From NCBI GenBank assembly GCA_023382655.1, contig JAHDWK010000010.1, positions 1 through 64,000 on the forward strand: a DNA stretch of 64,000 nt, written 5' to 3'. Below, one piece after another: positions 34,553 to 43,377 of this stretch (positions within the stretch are counted from its first letter, which is position 1; each line of letters opens with the position of its first letter). A program made the translations under genes and the position numbers. Under the pieces are notes generated by a model, which did not search any database, was not told the origin of the DNA, and saw only the letters and a program-made list of their open reading frames with translations. This stretch comes from Anaerolineae bacterium (GTDB taxonomy: Bacteria > Chloroflexota > Anaerolineae > Promineifilales > Promineifilaceae).

Positions 34553-35581
34553 TCACGATATATGCAAAATGGATTTTTTCGTCCTGTTGTTCATGCGCTC
34601 AATCCGCCGCCAACTGCTATTATCATTGAGGATCAGCCAGCGCCGCTCTTCGATGCGATAAAACCAATCTTTGTCTTCCCGATAGTGAACCTGAATATCG
34701 TCCGACTCCCAAATGTTCAGAATTTCATTGCTGTGGGAGCGAATTTCATCAAAATCTGTGGTGGCCGGCTGCCCCATTTCGCTGTATTGCTCATTCAACT
34801 CCAATAAAAGCGTGCTGATCAGCGGTGACATGTGTACCACGTTTAGCCCGACGGCGCGAGCCTCTTCAAACAGGATGGGGTAACTATGTGAGGGGTATTT
34901 TGAGTTTAAGGTGTTCGCAATCTGTTCGGCCGTAGCCGCATCCTTCACATGGTAAGCCAACAACTCTTTGCAGAGCATGAGGGAGAGGGATTCAGCGCGA
35001 TCTACGGCCCCAATCACCAAGGGATGCACATGCTGAAACAACGCTTTATACGGATTGTCCTCTTTGTTCGATTGTTCTGCCTGCCAGAGCCGAATGACGC
35101 GGGTTAGTTCATCCAGACTGACACTCACGCGGTTATTGTGGCGATCCACCGGGGAAAGGTCATGGGTTAAAGAGGTGTCAACGGCCGTCAGATAAGCCAA
35201 CGGCCCCATGAGAATCTCATTCGCCCCCAACGCGATCATGGTAGCGGCGGAAGCACATTGCAAAGGCACCAACGCCACCAGGCGCTGGCAGTATTGGCGC
35301 AGCAAATTGACCAGCCGCAGCGACGCCTGCCCATTGCCCCCATTGGACTTGATGAACAGGTAAATGGTTTCCTGATGGCCGATTTTTTCCAGTATCTCGT
35401 GCAGCGCCACCACATCATTATGGCAGACGGAGCCTTTGGGATTGTTCCAATAGGCGATAAAGGGGCCCCCCAGAAGCGAGGCAATTTCCGCCACGAGCGT
35501 TTGTGTCTTATTGAATAAGACCGGGGGCTGTTTTATTTTGCGAGGTTCTGCATCTGGCTGTTCCATTTCTGGCTGTTCCAT
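34553..35581 (-). CDS. ClpP/SppA-class serine protease-like protein (SDH_sah-type)
   Basis: 342 residues. The core resembles the serine dehydrogenase proteinase / ClpP-crotonase fold: AEIASLLGGPFIAYWNN, FIKSNGGNGQASLRLVNLLR, LVPLQCASAATMIALGANEI (candidate nucleophile Ser in ASAATM) and MGPLAYLTAVDTSLT. A C-terminal 60 residues are charged and unassigned. There is no signal peptide and no transmembrane helix, so it is probably cytosolic. AAGGAG lies six bases upstream of the ATG. It follows the phosphohexomutase gene with a 12-base gap and may be co-transcribed. Confidence 0.75.
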   Translation of the reverse strand: MEQPEMEQPDAEPRKIKQPPVLFNKTQTLVAEIASLLGGPFIAYWNNPKGSVCHNDVVALHEILEKIGHQETIYLFIKSNGGNGQASLRLVNLLRQYCQRLVALVPLQCASAATMIALGANEILMGPLAYLTAVDTSLTHDLSPVDRHNNRVSVSLDELTRVIRLWQAEQSNKEDNPYKALFQHVHPLVIGAVDRAESLSLMLCKELLAYHVKDAATAEQIANTLNSKYPSHSYPILFEEARAVGLNVVHMSPLISTLLLELNEQYSEMGQPATTDFDEIRSHSNEILNIWESDDIQVHYREDKDWFYRIEERRWLILNDNSSWRRIERMNNRTKKSILHIS

Positions 35582-35593
35582 TGTTGCTCCTTA

Positions 35594-37042
35594 TTATGCT
35601 TTGTGGGCCATTTCTTCGCCAAAATCGAGCAATGCTTTGACACGGCCGTCGTCCGGCGCTTCGGCATATACACGCAGGACAGGTTCGGTGCCAGACGGCC
35701 GTATCAACAGCCAACTGCCATCACTCAGGTAATACTTCACCCCATCCACCGTCTGCACATCCTCCACCGCCACCCCGGCGATCTCTCGGGGCGCGGCGTT
35801 CAGCAAAAAGGCTACCATCTGCTTCTTTTCCACCGGGCGTATCAACTTCATGTCCGTCCGCGCATATTGCGCCGGGCCATACTGTGCCAGCAGTTCTTCT
35901 ACCAGTTTGTGCAGCGGCATTTTGGCCGCCGCCATCACTTCCAGCAGCAGCAGCCCTAACAGCACGCCATCACCCTCCGGGATATGCCCCTTGATGCTCA
36001 TACCCCCCGATTCCTCACCGCCCATCACCACCCCGTTGGCGATCATCAAATCGGCAATGTGATTGAAGCCGACCGGCGTTTCCACCAGTTCCAGACCGTG
36101 TTTGGCGGCAATGCGGTCAATCATGCGTGTGGTGGAGACGGTGCGCACCACCTTGCCCCGCCAGCCACGACTTTCCAGCAAATAACGCAGCACCAGAGCA
36201 AAAATGCGGTGCGGGTCTACAAAGTTACCCTGGTTATCCACTGCGCCAATGCGGTCGGCGTCGCCATCAGTCGCCAGCCCCACGTCCCAATGTCCGGCCT
36301 GAATGGTGGACATGAGCAGCCCCAAATGACGGGCAATCGGTTCCGGATGGATACCGCCAAAACCAGGGTTCATTTCATGGCGAATGTTGTGGACATGTGA
36401 CCGCCCACGCGCCAGCATTTCGCCAATCACCCCCCGCCCAGCGCCGTACATGCCATCGGCCACCACACGCAGTTCACCGCTGGAGATAATATCCAGGTCA
36501 AGCAAGGTGCTGAGATGCTCGTAATAGGCCCAGGCGGGATCAAACTTTTTGATGCGGTCGGTGCGGATCGCCTCCTGTAAATCCATCAGGTTGGGGCCGC
36601 GAGCCTCGGCCAGGGCGCTTTCCAGCAGATTTTCTACGCGCTTGTGGGCGGCGGGGCTGGCCGAGCCACCGTAGCTGGCTTTGAGTTTGACACCATTGTA
36701 ACGCGGTGGGTTGTGGCTGGCGGTGATCATCACCCCGGCCGTGGCCCGTTTGTGCAAAACGGCATAGCTAATGGCCGGGGTGGGTGTATCGGCGCGGGCC
36801 AGCCAGGTATCTATGCGGTTAGCGGCCATAACACGGGCCACTTCGGCCGCGTACCGGTCGGAGAGAAAGCGCGTATCAAAGCCAATCACAACGCTGGGGT
36901 TTTGGCCCGAAGACGCTGCGGATTTACCGCTTTCTTCCAGAATGTAGTCGGCGATGGCCTGGGCCACCAGCCGCAGATTGGCAAAAGTAAATGTTTCGCT
37001 AATGACGGCGCGCCAGCCGTCGGTGCCAAATTTGATGGTCAT
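35594..37042 (-). CDS. Phosphoglucomutase/phosphomannomutase family enzyme
   Basis: 482 residues. The alpha-D-phosphohexomutase signatures are complete: TASHNP (phospho-Ser), DGDADR (Mg2+), GGEESGGM (sugar) and RPSGTEP (phosphate). Interconverts hexose 1- and 6-phosphates; which sugar cannot be told. The ATG at 37042 (MTIKFGTDGWRA) has GAGG five bases upstream; longer in-frame codons come from an iterated repeat. It sits downstream of glycerate kinase and a sugar ABC transporter, consistent with carbohydrate use or envelope sugar supply. Confidence 0.92.
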   Translation of the reverse strand: MTIKFGTDGWRAVISETFTFANLRLVAQAIADYILEESGKSAASSGQNPSVVIGFDTRFLSDRYAAEVARVMAANRIDTWLARADTPTPAISYAVLHKRATAGVMITASHNPPRYNGVKLKASYGGSASPAAHKRVENLLESALAEARGPNLMDLQEAIRTDRIKKFDPAWAYYEHLSTLLDLDIISSGELRVVADGMYGAGRGVIGEMLARGRSHVHNIRHEMNPGFGGIHPEPIARHLGLLMSTIQAGHWDVGLATDGDADRIGAVDNQGNFVDPHRIFALVLRYLLESRGWRGKVVRTVSTTRMIDRIAAKHGLELVETPVGFNHIADLMIANGVVMGGEESGGMSIKGHIPEGDGVLLGLLLLEVMAAAKMPLHKLVEELLAQYGPAQYARTDMKLIRPVEKKQMVAFLLNAAPREIAGVAVEDVQTVDGVKYYLSDGSWLLIRPSGTEPVLRVYAEAPDDGRVKALLDFGEEMAHKA

Positions 37043-37055
37043 AGTTCCTCTTGTA

Positions 37056-37129
37056 GCGTAATCCGTATGCCGTAATCCGTAAACCAAATATCGGCTTACG
37101 GATTACGGGTCACGGACTACGGATTACGA
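37056..37129. repeat. CCGTAATC iterated imperfect hairpin
   Basis: GTAATCCGTATGCCGTAATC units are followed by complementary TTACGGATTACGG, GTCACGGACTACGG and ATTACG units. The last codons and stop of glycerate kinase (CGT AAT CCG TAG, 37117-37128) are part of the repeat. Confidence 0.8.
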
Positions 37130-38469
37130 AAGATTAAAATCAGGTCATTCACATTTGTGCCGGTGGGGCCGGTGATGAGCAGGTGAGGGCCATAACCGGC
37201 GGCGTCTAGCTTTTGGAAGTAGGTGAAACTGTCATTGTTGTCCAGGAATTGGCGGGCGTTCAAGTGAAGTTCACGACCCGAAACCGCTTCGGCTTCGCCA
37301 TATCCCACCGTTTCTCCCGTAATGACTGCGCCGGCAGCGCCGCTCGGCCCATCATCGCCATCGGTGGTAAAGGTGGCAACGGTTACATCCGGCCAGCCAT
37401 CCAGGGCGATGGCGGCGGCGAGAGCCACTTCCAGGTTGCGGCCACCAATGCCGTTGCCGCGCACTGTCACCGTCGTTTCGCCACCGAGGATGGCACAGTG
37501 GCCGGGCGGCAGTTCTTTGGCGATGGCGGCGACGAATTTGCCTGCTTCCCGCGCTTCCCCTTCTAAATATGCCGTCAAAATTGTGGCCGTGAATCCTGAA
37601 TTTTCGGCTGACTGTCGGGCGGCGGTAGCAGCCTGGCGCACACTGCCGATGAGCAGGTTGGTGGGGAGCGGGTGATGCGTGAGGCGTGAGCCGTGAGCCG
37701 TGATCGGGCTTCGGTTAAGCGTATCCAGAACATGCTGCCAAACGGCCGTCCCCCCTTCATAATTCTTAATTCCTAATTCATAATTCTTAACCACCGCCAA
37801 CGCATCCTGTGGGGCTTCGTCCACCAGCACCGTGGGGCCGCTGCCAATGGCCGCCAGATCATTGCCAATCACATCGCTGAGGATGAGGCTGACCACCTGA
37901 GCCGGGGCCGCCAGCCGCGCCAGTCCGCCACCTTTGACGGCATCGAGTTGGCGGCGCACGGTGTTGAATTCCTGAATGGTGCAGCCCGAAGCCAGCAAGG
38001 CACGGTTCAATATCTGCCACTCATTCAGGGAAATGAGGGGTTGGGTGAGTAAGGCCGATGCGCCGCCGGAGATGAGGCAGAGTACCAGATCGCCGGGGCG
38101 GGTTTGGGTGAGGAGATCGGTAACGGCCGTAGTCGCCCGCACACTCCGCTCCCCGGCCACCGGATGATCACCAGTAAAAACATGGTAATCGGTAATCGGT
38201 AATTGGTAATCGGTGGGGAGTTGTTTGGTGACTACGATACCCGCGTGGACGGCATCACCCACCATGTCGGCGGCGGCCTGGGCCATGGGGGCGGCGGCCT
38301 TACCCACACTGACGAGGAAGAGGCGGCCGTCATCCAGGTTATGGCGCATAGGGCCAATGGTCAGTTGACGGCCGTGCCGGTGCAGATGACGCTGGATAAG
38401 ATGCGCGGGGTGGACGGCCGCTTGCACGGCCGTGAATACCTGGTGGATGAGGGGTAACAGTTCCGTCAT
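37117..38469 (-). CDS. Glycerate 2-kinase (MOFRL family) with in-frame repeat insertions
   Basis: 450 residues; phosphorylates D-glycerate to 2-phosphoglycerate. Family motifs: VSVGKAAAPMAQAA, VFTGDHPVAGERS, LVLCLISGGASALL, RRQLDAVKGGGLA, LILSDVIGNDLAAIGSGPT, ILGGETTVTVRGNGIGGRN and TFTTDGDDGPSGAAGA. Three stretches of non-conserved sequence (LPTDYQLPITDYH; VKNYELGIKNYEG; RSPITAHGSRLTHHP) are encoded by iterated DNA units identical in type to the intergenic hairpin repeats, all in frame. The C-terminal RNP-stop also comes from such a repeat. The gene starts seven bases after the preceding substrate-binding protein gene. Confidence 0.88.
   Translation of the reverse strand: MTELLPLIHQVFTAVQAAVHPAHLIQRHLHRHGRQLTIGPMRHNLDDGRLFLVSVGKAAAPMAQAAADMVGDAVHAGIVVTKQLPTDYQLPITDYHVFTGDHPVAGERSVRATTAVTDLLTQTRPGDLVLCLISGGASALLTQPLISLNEWQILNRALLASGCTIQEFNTVRRQLDAVKGGGLARLAAPAQVVSLILSDVIGNDLAAIGSGPTVLVDEAPQDALAVVKNYELGIKNYEGGTAVWQHVLDTLNRSPITAHGSRLTHHPLPTNLLIGSVRQAATAARQSAENSGFTATILTAYLEGEAREAGKFVAAIAKELPPGHCAILGGETTVTVRGNGIGGRNLEVALAAAIALDGWPDVTVATFTTDGDDGPSGAAGAVITGETVGYGEAEAVSGRELHLNARQFLDNNDSFTYFQKLDAAGYGPHLLITGPTGTNVNDLILIFRNP
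37672..37707. repeat. Intragenic TGAGGCGTGAGC iterated unit
   Basis: GTGATGCGTGAGGCGTGAG then CCGTGAGCCGTGATCGG inside the glycerate kinase gene, same unit type as the intergenic elements at 47137-47190. Confidence 0.7.
37758..37790. repeat. Intragenic TAATTC iterated unit
   Basis: Four TAATTC/CATAATTC-type repeats in a row inside the glycerate kinase gene, encoding VKNYELGIKNYE on the minus strand. Confidence 0.7.
38184..38214. repeat. Intragenic GGTAATC iterated unit
   Basis: Four near-identical GGTAATC/GGTAATTG units in a row inside the glycerate kinase gene, encoding TDYQLPITDY on the minus strand. Confidence 0.75.
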
Positions 38470-38476
38470 AAACGGG

Positions 38477-39796
38477 CTATGGATTCAAGGCAGCAATGGC
38501 ATCTTCGGCGGCCAACTGGGGGGATTTTGCCAGCGAGATCACATCAAACACGGCATCACCCAGGGCCACCATCACCGGATGGCTGGCCGAGAAGGGGTGC
38601 GCGTCCGCCCGAAGCAACTGGTCGCTAATGAAAGGCACATAGTTGTCATCCACCGGCCAGTAAAAGAATGCCCCTTGTCGCGCCGGTAAAAAGTTACTGC
38701 GGTTACTCCATTCACCCAGATTCTCATTGTCTATGAGAAACGTGAGCAGGTCGGTCGTTAACGGCCGTTTGGCCGCATCCTGGGCGCTCACGGCCCAGAC
38801 CCAACCTCCCACCAGGGGGGTTAGTGGTTCCTCCCGACCGGGAATGGTAGTAGCGCGGACGTTCTGGCCTGTCTGCCGTTGGCGCAGAAATTGGGTGGCC
38901 GATGTTTGCACAAACGAGCTTTGCCCCAACTGGAACGCCTGCCAGGAATCCTCCTGCGTTTGCATATTGCTGCTTTGGGGCAGGATAAAACCGGCGGCAC
39001 GGCCGTCACTCAATTCTTGTAAAGCGGCGGCCAACGGCTCTATTTGCAGTTCCACCTGCCCGGCTTCGTTCACCAATTGACCACCATTGTCCAGATACAT
39101 TTCTAACAACAGAGTTGCGCCCGGCGTGCCATCAGCCGGGAATACCAGGTGCTGGTTGGGTAGGGCGATAAATGCCGTCCAGGTGAGGGGAACGGTGGCG
39201 GTCATCAGCGTGCTGTCATAGGCCAGATGTGGCGCCTGTGTCAGAACAAAAGGATAAGCCATAAGTTCTGCACCAACCGTCGCCAACTCCAGACCGGCCG
39301 GATAAAGGTCTTCTAGATAGGTGGGGGCAATCGCGCCACTCAGGGGAAAGACCAAAGCGTCGGTTGTGGCCGCAGCTAGTTGGTCGGCGGGCAAAGCCAC
39401 CAGGTCTGGCAAAATAGTCGGGGCAATGGCGCGGCCGGTGAGCAGATAGCTGAGAATGCCGCCTTGTCCGGTGGCGGCTTTGGTTTCTACGCGAATATCC
39501 AGGTCTGGATGACCGGCGCGGTAAGCGTTTAGCTGAGCATTCAAGGTAGCCTGCCCCAATTCAGAGGCAGCCCAGATTTCCGGGGGCAGCCAGATGGTGA
39601 GAGTGGTTCTGGTTTGGGTAATGGGGGTGGCTACGGCCGTGTCGGGCGTTAATACTGGGCCGGGGGTGTTGGTGGGAGTGGCGGCGGGGAGAGATGTAGG
39701 AGCAACGGCCGTGTCCGGTTCCTCACTCTCCAACAACGAACAGGCCGCTAACACCAGTACGCCCAGCACCAGTAGCAAAAGAATCAGACTACGCAT
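38477..39796 (-). CDS. Extracellular solute-binding lipoprotein (ABC sugar-type), second copy
   Basis: 439 residues. Lipoprotein signal LLLVLGVLVLAAC with lipobox Cys, a Thr/Pro/Ala linker, then a family-1 solute-binding fold (TLTIWLPPEIWAA, YRAGHPDLDIRVETK, LPDLVALPADQLAA, TAFIALPNQHLVFPADG, FLIDNENLGEWSN). Captures a sugar or similar solute for an ABC importer. There are two binding proteins in this cluster but only one permease pair, so either both feed it or this one serves another importer. A TATACT box lies only about eight bases before the ATG, with no ribosome site. Confidence 0.8.
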   Translation of the reverse strand: MRSLILLLLVLGVLVLAACSLLESEEPDTAVAPTSLPAATPTNTPGPVLTPDTAVATPITQTRTTLTIWLPPEIWAASELGQATLNAQLNAYRAGHPDLDIRVETKAATGQGGILSYLLTGRAIAPTILPDLVALPADQLAAATTDALVFPLSGAIAPTYLEDLYPAGLELATVGAELMAYPFVLTQAPHLAYDSTLMTATVPLTWTAFIALPNQHLVFPADGTPGATLLLEMYLDNGGQLVNEAGQVELQIEPLAAALQELSDGRAAGFILPQSSNMQTQEDSWQAFQLGQSSFVQTSATQFLRQRQTGQNVRATTIPGREEPLTPLVGGWVWAVSAQDAAKRPLTTDLLTFLIDNENLGEWSNRSNFLPARQGAFFYWPVDDNYVPFISDQLLRADAHPFSASHPVMVALGDAVFDVISLAKSPQLAAEDAIAALNP

Positions 39797-39900
39797 AAAG
39801 CCAAGTATAGTGGAATTGGCACGGCCGTCGAATGGCGGCTAATAATGGTTAACCAAATGTTTCGGTTACCTGCGCCGGGCGAACGCCTGGAAACAGAGAA

Positions 39901-41175
39901 TCAAGGTCGGGCATTAGCCCGGTCAAAGTATTCCTGGGTCATCACCGTTGCCGCTTCTGCTGCTTGCGCCACCGTCACTCGACCATAATAGGCACGCTCC
40001 ACTTCCTGGCTGGCAGTCTCTTCAATGGCTAACCAGGTGGTCATAATAGGCACCTGCCCCAAAACCGGAATCGTGTCCAAGAAGATATGGCTGCTGGCCG
40101 GGGCTTTGGTCGGGTCGAGGAAGGCGTCTGATTCGGCTACGGCGCGCAGCGAGGGCACCGTCCGGCCAGATTGGGCAATAATTGTCTGCCCGGTGGCGCT
40201 GTTGGCAAACTCAATAAACGTCCAGGCGGCTTCTTTATCTTCGGTCAGCGCCGCCATGCAATACGCATCGCTGTGCAAGATGCCACTCTCCCGCTCTCCA
40301 CGTGGCAGGGGAGCGATGTCCCAGGTGAAGCTGGTGATGGTACGGAAAAGCGGCGTGGCGCGACGACTGTCAAAAATCATGGCAAGACGGCCGTTCAAAA
40401 ATCGTGTCTCGCTGTCTTCAGATGATTCGGCGACAGCGTCTGGCGTTACCCCCTCCTTTAGTCGCAAATCCACCAGCCATTGAAAAGCGGTTATCGCCTC
40501 CGGGCTATCCAGCGTCAGCCGGGTTGGCTGCGCCCGACTGTCTACGATATCGCCGCCATTTTGCCAGACAAAGGGAGCCAGCCGGAAAATAGTCGGCTCA
40601 ATGCTGGCGCCATACTGATCAATCACGCTATCACCGTCTAAATCCTGCGTCAGCGCCCGCGCCGCCACCAGAAAATCATCGCGCGTCCAACCGGGCGCAG
40701 GGTAAGGCACGCCGGCTGCATCAAATAAATCCTGGTTGAAATAAACTACCAGACTAGAAATGTTTTGGGGGATACACCATAGTTGGCCGTCCAGTTGAAA
40801 GGCGTCAATGGTTTGTTCATAGAAATCGGCAGCCTGGATAATCTCACTTTTCTCCAGGTATGGGCCAAGCGGCTCCAGCCCACCCTGAGAGGCAAAGGAG
40901 CCAAAGCGGCGATAGTTGATGAGCATCACATCGGGTGGCTGGCCGCCGGAAAAGTCAGTGGCTAGACGCTGGCGGTATTCACCCTGGCTGGGAATATGGC
41001 CCAGTTGGATGTCAATTTCCGGGTGGTCAGCCTCAAAAGCGGCTACCAACTCTTCATAGGCGGCATACTCTTCCGGGTCGCCAAAAACCAGGAACGTGAC
41101 GGCGCCCTTGTCAGATTGCCCACGGCAAGCCGTAAACAAAAACATCAAGAGGAAGACGAATACTATTTTTTTCAC
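39901..41175 (-). CDS. ABC sugar transporter solute-binding lipoprotein
   Basis: 424 residues. Lipoprotein signal VFVFLLMFLFTAC; family-1 solute-binding fold with VTFLVFGDPEEYAAYEELVAAFEADHP, RLATDFSGGQPPDVMLINYRR, GLEPLGPYLEKS, QNISSLVVYFNQDLFDAAGV, NGRLAMIFDSRRATP and AAWTFIEFANSATGQ. The GTG start at 41175 has AGGAG nine bases upstream. It is directly followed upstream on the strand by the two permease genes (11-base gap), so it is their binding protein. Substrate unknown, probably an oligosaccharide. Confidence 0.9.
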   Translation of the reverse strand: MKKIVFVFLLMFLFTACRGQSDKGAVTFLVFGDPEEYAAYEELVAAFEADHPEIDIQLGHIPSQGEYRQRLATDFSGGQPPDVMLINYRRFGSFASQGGLEPLGPYLEKSEIIQAADFYEQTIDAFQLDGQLWCIPQNISSLVVYFNQDLFDAAGVPYPAPGWTRDDFLVAARALTQDLDGDSVIDQYGASIEPTIFRLAPFVWQNGGDIVDSRAQPTRLTLDSPEAITAFQWLVDLRLKEGVTPDAVAESSEDSETRFLNGRLAMIFDSRRATPLFRTITSFTWDIAPLPRGERESGILHSDAYCMAALTEDKEAAWTFIEFANSATGQTIIAQSGRTVPSLRAVAESDAFLDPTKAPASSHIFLDTIPVLGQVPIMTTWLAIEETASQEVERAYYGRVTVAQAAEAATVMTQEYFDRANARP

Positions 41176-41186
41176 TCGCTAAACTC

Positions 41187-42017
41187 CTAATTTTTTTCAA
41201 AAAGATTGGACAGCGATAAGTCATGCAAGAAAAATCGTTGGAGGATAACAAACATGAGAATGACCGGCGCTGTCATCACCACGGCCCCGGCCATGAGCAG
41301 GGGCCAGTTAGTGCGGTCTAGCTGGTTGAGAATTTGCAGTCCCACTGCCAGGGTGTAGTTGCTGGGGCTAAAGATGTAAAGGATGGGGCTGATGAAGTCG
41401 CTCCAATACATGACGAAGGTGAGAACGGTGACGCCGACGATGGTGGGGCGGGAGAGAGGCAATGCCAGTCGCCACCAGACGGTCACGGCCGTAGCCCCAT
41501 CTAACTGTGCTGCTTCAAACATCTCACCGGGTATACGCCGGAACGTCCAGTAAAAGAGCAGCACAAACAGGGCATTACTGCCGGTGAAGGCCGGTAAAAT
41601 GAGCGCCCACATGGAATCCAGCAAACCAAGCCAGCGTAAAATCTGGAAACGGAATAACCAGACGGCCGCCGCCGGGACAATCAGCAAGGCGATGCTCAGG
41701 TAAACCAACTGACGCCGGGGACGGGCGGGCAACTGGCTGATGCCAAAACCGGCCATCGAGGCGATGATGAGGGTGATGGGCACGGCTGTGGCCACCACCA
41801 GCAGCGAATTTTGCAGATAGCGCATCATCGGGACACGGTCAAAGATGGTCTGATAGTTTTGCCACTGCGGGTCGGCCGGCCACCATTCCACCGTTGTCGG
41901 CGGCGGCAGTCCCACCTGGCGCAAAGAGGTGACCAGCACCCAGAGGAGAGGGAGGACGAATACGGCCGTTAATACCCACCCCAGGCTATGATGCAGAATG
42001 CTTTTCATTTTTGTCAT
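41187..42017 (-). CDS. ABC sugar permease, MalG-like
   Basis: About 276 residues, six transmembrane helices. The N-terminal helix is VLTAVFVLPLLWVLVTSL. The family contact loop is EAAQLDGATAVTVWWRLALPL (EAA motif), followed by PTIVGVTVLTFVMYWSDFISPI. The ATG at 42017 has GGAG seven bases upstream; a TTG two codons earlier is less likely. It pairs with the MalF-like permease 24 bases upstream. The ATPase subunit is not in this window. Confidence 0.9.
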   Translation of the reverse strand: MTKMKSILHHSLGWVLTAVFVLPLLWVLVTSLRQVGLPPPTTVEWWPADPQWQNYQTIFDRVPMMRYLQNSLLVVATAVPITLIIASMAGFGISQLPARPRRQLVYLSIALLIVPAAAVWLFRFQILRWLGLLDSMWALILPAFTGSNALFVLLFYWTFRRIPGEMFEAAQLDGATAVTVWWRLALPLSRPTIVGVTVLTFVMYWSDFISPILYIFSPSNYTLAVGLQILNQLDRTNWPLLMAGAVVMTAPVILMFVILQRFFLHDLSLSNLFEKN

Positions 42018-42040
42018 CGTCAATCTCCAATCGCCCCATC

Positions 42041-42943
42041 CTAAAAATCATCCGCCCCCCACTCTGACCCCACCAGATTCAAAATACCCATGATGATCAG
42101 GCCAATAACCAGATAAGTAAACAGCAACAAAGCCGCCGCCATGCCAAAATCAAAAAAGTCAAAAGCCAACTCATACAACAGCAGCGGCACAAAGGTCGTG
42201 GCGTAATACGGCCCGCCATAGGTCAGCACAAACGAGGGGGTAAACGTGTTTTGCAGGCTGATGACCATATCCCGAAACGTGAGTAACAGCAGCCAGGGCA
42301 AGATCAACGGCAGGGTAATCTGCCAGAATGATTGCCAGACCGACGCCCCATCCACCCGCGCCGCTTCAAAATAAGAACGGGGAATGGTGCGCAGCCCCGT
42401 TAGCAAAATGACAAACCCTTCGCCAATGGTAAATAACGACAGCAGCACAATAGAGAAGCGCGCCGTGCCTGGCTCCGTTAACCAGGCCGGCCCCTGAATA
42501 CCAATCCCGGCCAGGAGCATATTGAGCGGCCCATATAGCGGGTTGAGTATCCATAACCAGATCAGGGCATAGGCCACTTCCGGGATAACAGTAGGCAGAT
42601 AAACGGCCGCCCGGTGCAAACCAAACCAGCGCCGGTCTGACTGCAAAAACAGCGCCAACAGCAGCGCCCCCAACAACCGCAAGGGCACAGCCAATGCCAG
42701 GAAATAGATGGTGTTGCGCAGCGAAATGCGCACATACGCCGAACGCATCAGCCGCAAGAAGTTCTCCAGGCCAACCCAGGTAGGCGTGGACACGGCATTA
42801 TAGTCAGCAAAAGCCACCGACACAGTTGCCAGCGCCGGCAGGAGGATCAAGACCAGAGCACCCAACAAGTAAGGCAGCACAAACAAACGCACCTGTACAT
42901 CGTAGCGCCGCAAGGACCACCGTCTGAGAAGTGAAGACATCAT
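42041..42943 (-). CDS. ABC sugar permease, MalF-like
   Basis: 300 residues, six membrane helices. FVLPYLLGALVLILLPALAT is the first; the EAA loop is EAARVDGASVWQSFWQITLPLILP. Forms the heterodimeric channel with the MalG-like protein. The start codon overlaps the stop codon of the DUF1294 gene (42940-42943), so translation is probably coupled. Confidence 0.9.
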   Translation of the reverse strand: MMSSLLRRWSLRRYDVQVRLFVLPYLLGALVLILLPALATVSVAFADYNAVSTPTWVGLENFLRLMRSAYVRISLRNTIYFLALAVPLRLLGALLLALFLQSDRRWFGLHRAAVYLPTVIPEVAYALIWLWILNPLYGPLNMLLAGIGIQGPAWLTEPGTARFSIVLLSLFTIGEGFVILLTGLRTIPRSYFEAARVDGASVWQSFWQITLPLILPWLLLLTFRDMVISLQNTFTPSFVLTYGGPYYATTFVPLLLYELAFDFFDFGMAAALLLFTYLVIGLIIMGILNLVGSEWGADDF

Positions 42944-43290
42944 GCGCGGCGAATGTAGAGGTAATAGAGTGCCAGCAAAGCCGCCTGCGCCACCAGCACG
43001 GCGACCAATTTCAGTTGGAAACTACGCTTGCTTGTCTTGTGGTGAAAGACCGCCATGCCGCCCAACGCTCCCACCGTGCCGCCCACAAAGGCCAACGCCA
43101 ACAGGGCGTTTTCCGGCATACGGAATCGCGCCGACTCGGCAATGAGTTTGTCATAGCCATAGGCAAAAAAGGTGATGATGGTGATACTGATCAGCCACGC
43201 CCATAACGCATCCAACGAGCGCACCAACTGCATCAGCACCAATGCCCCGATCAGGGCAATAATACCGGGAATCACAAAATAACGAAGCAT
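42940..43290 (-). CDS. DUF1294 membrane protein
   Basis: 116 residues, four predicted helices. The DUF1294 pattern is clear: YGYDKLIAESARFRMPENAL, ALAFVGGTVGALGGMAVFHHKTSK, FQLKLVAVL. Function unknown. GGAGG lies seven bases upstream of the ATG. It is the first gene of a possible operon running into the sugar permeases. Confidence 0.85.
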   Translation of the reverse strand: MLRYFVIPGIIALIGALVLMQLVRSLDALWAWLISITIITFFAYGYDKLIAESARFRMPENALLALAFVGGTVGALGGMAVFHHKTSKRSFQLKLVAVLVAQAALLALYYLYIRRA

Positions 43291-43377
43291 GAAAACCCTC
43301 CGAATGGTGTTTGTGTGTCAACGCGTGCAGTGCTCAGGCAAGGTCCTCATACTTGACGCCTCACCACCTGGCACTAC

